NCBI GenBank assembly: GCA_900758075.1
Contig: CAAEQF010000186.1
Span: forward strand, 1-5,231
Direction of reading: 5' to 3'
Length of the DNA stretch: 5,231 nucleotides
DNA from: Coriobacteriia bacterium
GTDB taxonomy: Bacteria > Actinomycetota > Coriobacteriia > Coriobacteriales > QAMH01
Shown: piece by piece, positions 1 through 5,231 of the stretch
Position numbering within the stretch: position 1 is the stretch's first letter
Layout: every line of letters begins with the position of its first letter
Translations under genes and position numbers: made by a program
The notes under the pieces: generated by a model
Told to the model about the DNA's origin: nothing
The model's database searches: none
The model's input: the letters and a program-made list of their open reading frames with translations, nothing else

Positions 1-1825
1 TCATGGTCACGCAGCCCTCGCCCTCGTCGCGGTCCACGTGCACACCGGGCACGGGGAAGAAGCGCGCGGTGCGTCCCGCGCCCATGCTGGCAAGAAACGG
101 GTTGGCAAGCTCGACCTTGCCCGATTCCGTCGCGAATCCGCGCGGCTCGCCCGTTTCGGGGGCGATTTCCTCGTGCTTGTAGTAGTGCGCGGGGTTACCG
201 CATTGCCCCGTCACCGTGAACGCCTCCCAGCTCATGCCGGTCGGCGCGATGGTGCGCGCGAGCTCTTCGGTAAGGTTCTTGGCTGGCCAGTTCTCCTCGG
301 CGTCTCCCATGCGCAAGGCAAGCTCGCGCAGGATGACGTAGTCTTCCCTGCGCTCGAACTGCGGTTCGCAGGCGGCGGGCCCGCCATAGCAGAAGTCCGA
401 GACACCGCCCATCGCCTGGAAAGCCGGGTGCTCGAGGGCTGCGGCGGCGGGCAGCACGTAGTCGGACATCTGGGCGGTCGGGGTCATGACGAACTCGAGG
501 TCGACGATGAGGTCCATCGCCTCGAACGCCGCCTTGACCAGACGCGTGTCGGCATAGGTGACGAGCGGGTTTGCGCCGTCGACGATGAGCGCGCTCACCC
601 TGTAGGGCTCGCCGGTCACCGCGGCGTTCCACACGCGCACGGGCAGCGGGCTCGTCAAGTAGCGCATGGGAAGATGCCTGCCGAGCTTTGCGGTGCGCGC
701 GTCCGCCTTCGCGAAGCCGCGGTAGCTCTGGATGCCGCAGTCAGGCTCGTTGAGGCCGTGTTCGCGCGACTCTAGGCTCAGGTCCGCGCTGCCCTCGAGC
801 TCCATCTCGGATAAGAAGGTCGGGCGCTCGTTGAGCAGGGTGCCACCGGGGACATCGACGTTTCCCGTGATGGCGCGCAGCGAGGCGAGCACACGGTGCA
901 GCGGGGCCGTGTTCGGCCCGATCTGGTCGACGCCGCGGCCCGAGAGCAGACCGGCGGGGCAATTGGTCGCGTAGGTGCGCGCTGCTGCCTGGATATCTTC
1001 GACGGAGACCTTCGTGAGCTCGGACGCTTCGTCGAGCGTGCGTTCGAACGCCGCCACCTTGAACTCGTCGAAACCATAGCACCACTTCTCGACGAACTCG
1101 TGGTCGTAGAGGTCTTCTTCGATGATCACGCGCGCCAGCGCATAGGCGAGCACGGTGTCGGTGCCCGGGAAGGGGTGCAGCCAGATGCTCGCGCGAGCCG
1201 CCGTCATGGACAGGCGCGTGTCGACGACGATGAGGTTGCCGCCTGCACGGGCGTAGTCGGCGATGTTGCGCCAGAACAGCGAGTTGTCCGATTCTGCAGG
1301 GTTCGTGCCCCACAGTACGAGGCACTGCGTGAGCCCTGGTCTGAAATCGCACTCGACGGACCACCCGTAGGTCATGGTGTCCATCCAGATGCGTGGGTTC
1401 CAGCAAATCGGTCCGATGCCCATGTTGTTGGGACTGCCGATAAAGGTCATGAAGCGGTGCAGCGGCCAGTACACGGCATGCGGGCCGCCAATGGCACTCG
1501 CGACCGTCCAGGGGCCGTGCTCGGCGACAAGTTGTTTGAGCTTGGACGCAATCTCGTCAAGCGCCTCGTCCCAACTGATGCGCTCCCACTGGCCGGACCC
1601 GCGCTCGCCCTTGCGGCGCAGCGGGTAATTGACGCGCGTCGTGTCGTCGTAGAGCTTCTCTAGGTTGAGCGGCCAGCGCACACAGCGCTGCGCGACCGAG
1701 GCGTCGTAGGGATAGCGGGTCGGATCTGGCGTGAGCTTGGTGACTCTGCCATCTTCGAGCGTCGCGTCGAACGCGCACAGGTAGCCGCAGTAATGGCAGT
1801 TCGTCTTTTTAATCTCTGTAGTCAT
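1..1825 (-). CDS. Molybdopterin-dependent oxidoreductase, DMSO-reductase superfamily, acetylene hydratase/catechol dehydroxylase-like (3' end outside window)
   Basis: One uninterrupted frame runs from ATG at 1825 to the window edge: 608 residues, no stop. The N-terminus carries a [4Fe-4S] motif, C10-x2-C13-x3-C17-x30-C48. The molybdopterin-binding core follows, with family-typical stretches: WERISWDEALDEI (80-92), LWGTNPAES (171-179), PGTD (220-223), TGNVDVPGG (320-328) and MTPTAQMSDYVLP (447-459). C141, seven residues after GSPN, aligns by eye from memory with the metal-ligating Cys141 of Pelobacter acetylene hydratase, as do several flanking segments. The C-terminal dinucleotide-binding domain, probably 120-150 residues, lies outside the window. 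There is no Tat or Sec signal, since the Fe-S motif starts at residue 10, so the enzyme is inferred to be cytoplasmic. It follows an Fe-S electron carrier gene by 32 bp, suggesting one operon and a redox reaction. Family assignment is firm. The substrate is unknown: reductive dehydroxylation, hydration or another reduction are all possible. Confidence 0.94.
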   Translation of the reverse strand, partial: MTTEIKKTNCHYCGYLCAFDATLEDGRVTKLTPDPTRYPYDASVAQRCVRWPLNLEKLYDDTTRVNYPLRRKGERGSGQWERISWDEALDEIASKLKQLVAEHGPWTVASAIGGPHAVYWPLHRFMTFIGSPNNMGIGPICWNPRIWMDTMTYGWSVECDFRPGLTQCLVLWGTNPAESDNSLFWRNIADYARAGGNLIVVDTRLSMTAARASIWLHPFPGTDTVLAYALARVIIEEDLYDHEFVEKWCYGFDEFKVAAFERTLDEASELTKVSVEDIQAAARTYATNCPAGLLSGRGVDQIGPNTAPLHRVLASLRAITGNVDVPGGTLLNERPTFLSEMELEGSADLSLESREHGLNEPDCGIQSYRGFAKADARTAKLGRHLPMRYLTSPLPVRVWNAAVTGEPYRVSALIVDGANPLVTYADTRLVKAAFEAMDLIVDLEFVMTPTAQMSDYVLPAAAALEHPAFQAMGGVSDFCYGGPAACEPQFERREDYVILRELALRMGDAEENWPAKNLTEELARTIAPTGMSWEAFTVTGQCGNPAHYYKHEEIAPETGEPRGFATESGKVELANPFLASMGAGRTARFFPVPGVHVDRDEGEGCVTM

Positions 1826-1857
1826 AGCTGGTCATTTTAGCTGACTGACAGGTGGTT
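1809..1857 (-). promoter_or_regulatory. Short gap with weak translation signal and overlapping mini-ORF ahead of the molybdoenzyme
   Basis: The 32 bp between the Fe-S gene stop (1858) and the molybdoenzyme ATG (1825) has no purine-rich Shine-Dalgarno element, unlike the Fe-S gene and the hydrolase. In the molybdoenzyme frame a TGA occurs at 1834-1832, so no upstream extension is possible and ATG 1825 is the first usable start. An out-of-frame ATG at 1835 opens an eight-codon reading frame that ends with TAA at 1811-1809, inside the downstream gene. The arrangement would fit translational coupling to the Fe-S gene, but that is inference. Confidence 0.3.
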
Positions 1858-3024
1858 TCACGCCTCATCGAAGGTCAAATCGGTGTTGTCGTCACCTGTG
1901 AGCCGCCAGTACTCGGGATCGCGCTCGAGCGCGTCGACCGCATCATAGACCGCGCTCCAATCGACGTCGATGCCAAAGATGGGTTCGAGGTAGTGCCTGA
2001 CCGGCGTGCTGCCGATGCTTCGCTGCAAGGAGTTGACGCACGAGAAGCACGTGGAGAGCACGAGGTCCGTGTCCGTCTCGTCGACCTCCGCGAGGCGCAT
2101 CGTGCGGCGGTACACGCAGTAATCGAGCGCGTAGACGCTCACCATGCCGCCCCCGCCGCAGCACATCGTATCGCGCTTCTCGTGTGCGAGCGGGACAAGC
2201 TCTGCGTTGGGGTACAGGTCACGGGCGAGCTCCCCAAACTCGCCGTCGTAGCGGTCGTAGCACGCATCGTGAAACGATATCTTGCCGGAAATGCCGCTCG
2301 TCATGCTTCGATCGTTGAGCAGCTTGCTCAACTTGACGATCTCCACGTCCATGCCCTCGAGGAGCCGAGGAAGCTCGTAGCCGCAATGCGGGCATGTGAT
2401 GATGAGGCGCGTGATCTCATGCTCTGCCAAGAACGCCTGGGCACGCACACGGTAGCATTCGAACTCCTCGTAAAAGCCCGAGTCGTAAAACGTCGAGCCG
2501 CAGCAAAAGTAGAGCGTATAAGCGGCGAGCTTCTCCGCGCGCAGCCAGCCGGAGACCTTCTCGGTAAGGTCGGGCGCGTAGGCGTACAGCGAGCATCCCG
2601 GGAAGAACGCCGTGTGGTCAGCCTCCCCGCCCAGATCTGGTGTGCCGGAAAGATATGTGACGTTGTGGATGTCTCCGGATGTGCGCGCCTTGAGTGCGGA
2701 GAACAGGTTGTACTTGAGGTCGGTCCTAAACTTGCGGTACAGGGGACGCAGCTCGTCATGGTGCGGCAACAACATGCCACGCAGCGGCTTGCAGGCGTCG
2801 ATGGCCTTGAGGCCGGCCGGACAATGGGCCGTGCAGCGGTTGCACAGCGCGCAGGTGAAGGGGAAATGCCGCCAGGTCTCATCCCCCGAAAGAAGCGATT
2901 CGCAGATGTCGCCCAGGTTGGGCGTCCCTTCAGGGAAGTTCCCGCAGTCGGTCCGAGCGCACAGACCGCATCTGATGCACGTATCTGAAAACTGCTGCAC
3001 CGCAGCTCGTGGATCGATTTCCAT
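1858..3024 (-). CDS. (Fe-S)-binding oxidoreductase with ferredoxin domain and two CCG domains (HdrB/GlpC-like)
   Basis: This complete 388-residue protein is a probable cytoplasmic electron carrier. Residues 10-75 hold a two-cluster ferredoxin module: C16-x2-C19-x2-C22-x4-C27, and C58-x2-C61-x2-C64-x3-C68 followed by proline. Two cysteine-rich CCG domains follow. The first uses C144 (FFPGC), C174-C175-G176 and C211-x2-C214. The second uses C255 (FHDAC), C288-C289-G290 and C326-x2-C329. Such domains bind Fe-S clusters, including non-cubane ones in HdrB, in heterodisulfide reductases, GlpC, DsrK and lactate-utilisation proteins. All expected cysteines are present in both copies. There is no membrane helix or signal peptide. 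ATG 3024 is supported by a strong Shine-Dalgarno element. Its position directly upstream of the molybdoenzyme suggests it is that enzyme's electron partner (inference). It is not a typical DmsB/NrfC four-cluster subunit. The C-terminal 35 residues are acidic and lack a recognised motif. Confidence 0.95.
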   Translation of the reverse strand: MEIDPRAAVQQFSDTCIRCGLCARTDCGNFPEGTPNLGDICESLLSGDETWRHFPFTCALCNRCTAHCPAGLKAIDACKPLRGMLLPHHDELRPLYRKFRTDLKYNLFSALKARTSGDIHNVTYLSGTPDLGGEADHTAFFPGCSLYAYAPDLTEKVSGWLRAEKLAAYTLYFCCGSTFYDSGFYEEFECYRVRAQAFLAEHEITRLIITCPHCGYELPRLLEGMDVEIVKLSKLLNDRSMTSGISGKISFHDACYDRYDGEFGELARDLYPNAELVPLAHEKRDTMCCGGGGMVSVYALDYCVYRRTMRLAEVDETDTDLVLSTCFSCVNSLQRSIGSTPVRHYLEPIFGIDVDWSAVYDAVDALERDPEYWRLTGDDNTDLTFDEA

Positions 3025-3029
3025 GACAT

Positions 3030-3036
3030 CCTCCTT
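3030..3036 (-). promoter_or_regulatory. Ribosome binding site of the CCG Fe-S gene
   Basis: On the minus strand AAGGAGG lies five bases upstream of ATG 3024. It is a near-perfect Shine-Dalgarno match and fixes the start of the Fe-S protein. Confidence 0.85.
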
Positions 3037-3053
3037 CGTATCAGAACGCCTTC

Positions 3054-3081
3054 AGTTTACACTTCGCTAAATTCGCCACAA
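3054..3081 (-). promoter_or_regulatory. Weak candidate promoter in the 74 bp gap between the regulator and Fe-S gene
   Basis: On the minus strand TTGTGG (3081-3076) and TAAACT (3059-3054) are separated by 16 bp, matching sigma-70 consensus boxes at three and four of six positions. A five-base direct repeat, TTCGC on the plus strand at 3063-3067 and 3072-3076, lies in and at the edge of the spacer and could be part of an operator. No hairpin plus U-run terminator is seen after the regulator stop at 3099, so read-through from the regulator is equally possible. This is a weak call. Confidence 0.2.
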
Positions 3082-3098
3082 GAGTGCACGAGAAGCTG

Positions 3099-4490
3099 TC
3101 AGAGGAGCGCGAAGAGCTCTTTGCGCGAGTGCACATCGAGCTTTTGGTAAATATGCTGTACATGTGCCTTGACAGTGCCCTCGGCGATGAACATATCCTG
3201 TCCAATTTCGGCATTCGTCTTGCCCTGGGCGAGCAGGTGAAGCACCTCGATCTCGCGCTGTGTCAGCCCATACGAGGTGCTCAGGTCGTCGATACGAAGC
3301 TTCATGCCGTCAAGCATTTCTTTCTCGGATTCGTCCGCCACAGGGAATGCCGTTCCCCATCTGGAGAAGATGCTCTTCTCCGAAAGCATCACGACACTCG
3401 CCAGAAGCACCAACACGATGGCACTCATGGGAAAGAGCCCTCCGAGTCCAACGGCAGACAGCTCGAAGGAGTACGTATCGTTCAAGAAGACGCCGAGCGT
3501 TTTGGCGAGAAATTGCACGAATACGAGCAGACCGAATATCCACAACACCGAATAATCCGTGCTATACGAGATACCGCACACCACAAGGGTCAGCATGATT
3601 CCCATGGACGCATAGCTAATATCGAACAACGTCGCGACAAACGCAGACGGCATCCCCGGGACGAGGGCAGCGAGCAACAGCCCGCACACCATCATCGGAA
3701 GCGCCAGATTGTAGAGCACGCGCAAGCTGAAGCGCTTCGTATCGATGAGAACGAAGGCGACGACCGTGAGCGCGGCGACAAGCTGCGCAAGATGATGAGG
3801 CCCTCCCAGCCCCGTTGCCGAAGGCGACATGAGGCCATACGAAAACGAGTATGCGGCAATGAACGTGACCGCCTTGCTGGGAAACACCGGGCGGCATCGG
3901 CGAATCTTGTCGCCAACCTGCTCAGACACTGCTTTTCTGCTGCCGAATCCATAGCAGATAAACGAGACGAGCAGCAGCATCGTCAGAACGACAAACTTGC
4001 GGACGGGAGTCACCTCTTCGAGTGCGAATACGAAAAAATAGGAAAGCGCCGTGGCACCACCGACGAAAAGCGCCGTTCGTGCGGGGTTGAACACTGCCAA
4101 CACGTCGGTCCACAGCATCGCCATCCCGACGACACCGACAACCGACAGTCCCGTCGCCACAACGACAATCGACGAAGCCTGTATAGACAGCGCAAAACAC
4201 AACGCCAGAAGCACCGACGAGACAAGCAGGCACGCAGCCGCAGCGGGAAAGAGGACGCTGCGCAACGTTTTGGGGACGACATGCAATGAGAGTGCAGCAA
4301 GAGCAATAGACGCAAACGCAAAGAACATGTCAAAAGACAGAAGAGCGTTTCCCGGGACTTGGGCGGGCATATAGGGTATGGCAAGGTTGATCCAAGCCTT
4401 GTTCAGCGAGAACCCGACCAGGATCGGCAAGGCCCCTTCGAGCGACCTCCCCGCAATTCTCAGTCTCTGTGAAATCATGTCTAATCCCAT
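3099..4490 (-). CDS. Membrane-embedded LuxR-family transcriptional regulator (12 predicted TM helices plus C-terminal HTH)
   Basis: This 463-residue protein starts with about 370 residues of hydrophobic sequence. By eye it holds twelve membrane segments near 20-41, 49-70, 78-103, 107-131, 140-158, 164-182, 206-226, 232-250, 257-277, 284-308, 312-337 and 345-370, a transporter-like sensor domain. A soluble linker (371-405) leads to a canonical LuxR/GerE helix-turn-helix at about 407-463. This has the LTQREIEVLHLLAQGKTNAEI core, here at 409-429, and a recognition helix near 435-448. There is no phosphoacceptor receiver domain, so ligand sensing in the membrane is inferred. Regulators of this build are abundant in Eggerthellaceae and control nearby catechol dehydroxylase loci in Eggerthella lenta (recalled, not checked). 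It is co-oriented with the Fe-S/molybdoenzyme genes and divergent from the hydrolase, so either side may be its target. ATG 4490 has no strong Shine-Dalgarno; an in-frame ATG at 4478 (Met5) is an alternative start. Confidence 0.95.
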   Translation of the reverse strand: MGLDMISQRLRIAGRSLEGALPILVGFSLNKAWINLAIPYMPAQVPGNALLSFDMFFAFASIALAALSLHVVPKTLRSVLFPAAAACLLVSSVLLALCFALSIQASSIVVVATGLSVVGVVGMAMLWTDVLAVFNPARTALFVGGATALSYFFVFALEEVTPVRKFVVLTMLLLVSFICYGFGSRKAVSEQVGDKIRRCRPVFPSKAVTFIAAYSFSYGLMSPSATGLGGPHHLAQLVAALTVVAFVLIDTKRFSLRVLYNLALPMMVCGLLLAALVPGMPSAFVATLFDISYASMGIMLTLVVCGISYSTDYSVLWIFGLLVFVQFLAKTLGVFLNDTYSFELSAVGLGGLFPMSAIVLVLLASVVMLSEKSIFSRWGTAFPVADESEKEMLDGMKLRIDDLSTSYGLTQREIEVLHLLAQGKTNAEIGQDMFIAEGTVKAHVQHIYQKLDVHSRKELFALL

Positions 4491-4520
4491 AAGCTCACAT
4501 TCATTGCCTTGAACCGGCCG

Positions 4521-4529
4521 ATAGTAACA
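4521..4529 (-). promoter_or_regulatory. Weak candidate extended -10 box for the LuxR regulator gene
   Basis: Minus-strand TGTTACTAT fits a TGn-TATAAT-type extended -10 element, with four of six core matches, about 30 bp upstream of ATG 4490. At a 17 bp spacing the -35 position reads GTGCCT, which is poor. An activator or an extended -10 promoter would be needed. Confidence 0.25.
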
Positions 4530-4569
4530 TCGTCCCCGCTCACAGGCACAGCGTAGAAGAGGGAAGCGC

Positions 4570-4600
4570 GGGTTATTTTGTCTGGGTTATCAGATTACCC
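4570..4600. promoter_or_regulatory. Candidate operator: direct repeat of GGGTTAT overlapping an imperfect palindrome
   Basis: The heptamer GGGTTAT occurs at 4570-4576 and again at 4584-4590, 14 bp apart. The second copy starts the 17 bp odd palindrome GGGTTATCAGATTACCC (4584-4600, centre 4592). Its arms match at seven of eight positions: GGGT pairs with ACCC and ATC with GAT, with one mismatched pair. A further outer pairing joins GCGGGT (4568-4573) to ACCCGC (4597-4602). The element lies about 100 bp from the regulator start and 150 bp from the hydrolase start. Such symmetry suits a dimeric HTH regulator. That the neighbouring LuxR protein binds it is inference. Confidence 0.45.
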
Positions 4601-4734
4601 GCTTGAATTGTCGTTTAGACGGTGCGGCAGACGCTCTCTCCAGAAAAGATGATAGAGCAATTTCCCATCAAGCGAACAGGAGGGACAAAGGAGGCAGCAT
4701 CTCATTTTTTGGGGAAACAGAGAAACGTCGTTTC

Positions 4735-4741
4735 AAGGAGG
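4735..4741 (+). promoter_or_regulatory. Ribosome binding site of the alpha/beta hydrolase
   Basis: AAGGAGG ends four bases upstream of ATG 4746. It is a strong Shine-Dalgarno element and decides the start. The alternative frame opening upstream at 4622 or 4649 has no comparable signal. Confidence 0.85.
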
Positions 4742-4745
4742 AGAT

Positions 4746-5231
4746 ATGACAGAAGGCAAGGACAGAGCCAGCGCCCCGACGGGCATGAGAAAGGCGCTGC
4801 ATTTTCTTGGAATCACATTCGGCATTCTTGTCGTATGCACGTTTTTTATCTGGGGTTTTCAGACCGACTGGGGCAAAGTGAGAATCGAGCGGCAGAGCAT
4901 TACCGCAACCGACGGTTCGACCGTGAGCACGCTCGTCTACTTCCCGAGCAGCGCCACTGCCGAAAACAAAGCGCCGGCCATCGTCATCAACCATGGACGC
5001 TCGAATCAGGCACACAGCAATGACACCTGGAGCATGGAACTCGCACGCCGTGGATACGTGGTGCTCTCCCCCGACCTGTTTGGCGGCGGAGAGTCGACGA
5101 CCGGCGACCGAAATGCACAATCCCTCTCTATCACGAAATATGCGATGACCTTGCCGATGGTCGATTCTTCCGACATCAACCTCATCGGCTACTCTGCCGG
5201 ATGCGGAACGAGTCTGAAGGTTGCGCAGAGA
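4746..5231 (+). CDS. Membrane-anchored alpha/beta hydrolase (3' end outside window)
   Basis: ATG 4746 opens a frame that stays open to the window edge, giving 162 residues. A short basic N-terminus is followed by one hydrophobic helix (about 18-38), likely an uncleaved signal anchor that would place the catalytic domain outside the membrane. The alpha/beta hydrolase fold then starts. It has a strand ending in the oxyanion-loop HG motif (IVINHG, 79-84), then GYVVLSPDLFGGGES (103-117), a strand/turn typical of dienelactone-hydrolase-like proteins. GYSAG (148-152) is the nucleophile elbow, with Ser150 as the predicted catalytic serine. The acid and histidine of the triad would lie beyond the window. 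Esterase, peptidase or another hydrolase activity cannot be separated from this fragment. It is divergent from the LuxR regulator and may share its control region. A functional tie to the redox genes is only conjecture. Confidence 0.92.
   Translation, partial: MTEGKDRASAPTGMRKALHFLGITFGILVVCTFFIWGFQTDWGKVRIERQSITATDGSTVSTLVYFPSSATAENKAPAIVINHGRSNQAHSNDTWSMELARRGYVVLSPDLFGGGESTTGDRNAQSLSITKYAMTLPMVDSSDINLIGYSAGCGTSLKVAQR

Larger units (their letters stand above)
4491..4745. other. Divergent intergenic control region
   Basis: These 255 bp separate the two divergent starts. The region is visibly more AT-rich than the flanking genes, as expected of promoter DNA. It holds the dyad/direct-repeat element near its middle, a possible extended -10 box facing the regulator, and three purine-rich Shine-Dalgarno-like tracts on the hydrolase side. 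I found no convincing -35/-10 pair for the hydrolase, no intrinsic terminator and no believable small gene. Confidence 0.7.

Noticed and set aside
741..1406. Minus-strand frame of 221 codons inside the molybdoenzyme region, which might suggest a frameshifted or split gene
   Set aside because: I translated the molybdoenzyme frame codon by codon from 1825 to 1 and found no stop. Its family motifs are in order throughout, so this is an alternate-frame shadow.
896..1663. 255-codon plus-strand frame, and the similar one at 38-775, opposite the molybdoenzyme
   Set aside because: Both lie within the continuous 608-residue molybdoenzyme frame on the minus strand and show no domain of their own.
1852..2988. 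378-codon plus-strand open frame antisense to the CCG Fe-S gene
   Set aside because: This is a shadow frame from high GC content. The opposite strand has complete ferredoxin and CCG motifs and a strong ribosome binding site.
3084..4289. 401-codon plus-strand open frame antisense to the LuxR regulator
   Set aside because: Its translation is rich in H, R, Q, E and D with no recognisable fold, as expected for the mirror of a hydrophobic membrane protein. The minus-strand frame encodes a clear 12-helix protein with a canonical LuxR domain.
4701..4714. Run of six T residues at 4705-4710 as a possible intrinsic terminator
   Set aside because: No stable GC-rich stem immediately precedes the run, and it lies only about 35 bp upstream of the hydrolase start.
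4622..5023. 133-codon plus-strand frame beginning upstream of the hydrolase
   Set aside because: It lacks a placed ribosome binding site and overlaps the hydrolase out of frame. The hydrolase frame has the signal anchor, HG and GYSAG motifs.

Overview
This 5.2 kb window is GC-rich bacterial DNA, densely coding in its first 4.5 kb. It looks like a locus from an anaerobic Actinomycetota of the class Coriobacteriia, most likely Eggerthellaceae (the Eggerthella/Gordonibacter/Adlercreutzia/Slackia type). Two things point there. One is a 12-helix membrane protein fused to a C-terminal LuxR DNA-binding domain, a regulator architecture greatly expanded in that family. The other is its placement beside a molybdopterin enzyme of the DMSO-reductase superfamily. 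This assignment is inference; there is no phylogenetic marker in the window.

Layout: three genes lie head to tail on the minus strand and read from high to low coordinates. The membrane-embedded LuxR regulator (4490 to 3099) comes first. After 74 bp comes a complete Fe-S electron-transfer protein with a two-cluster ferredoxin domain and two CCG domains, as in HdrB and GlpC (3024 to 1858). After 32 bp comes a molybdopterin/[4Fe-4S] oxidoreductase (1825 to beyond base 1). The last is cut by the window edge after 608 residues and lacks its C-terminal dinucleotide-binding domain here. A 255 bp divergent intergenic region (4491-4745) carries a marked dyad plus direct repeat. It separates the regulator from a plus-strand, membrane-anchored alpha/beta hydrolase (4746 to beyond 5231), which is cut after residue 162.

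Working model (inference): the membrane regulator senses a small molecule and switches on the Fe-S/molybdoenzyme pair. The CCG protein passes electrons to or from the cytoplasmic molybdoenzyme. The molybdoenzyme has no Tat signal. By alignment from memory, its closest recognisable architecture is acetylene hydratase and the related gut catechol dehydroxylases. The divergent hydrolase may share the control region and could release or process a substrate, but nothing in the sequence proves a link. The substrate of the system cannot be read from sequence.

No RNA genes, CRISPR arrays, insertion sequences or convincing intrinsic terminators were seen. No stretch longer than 300 bases lacks a gene.
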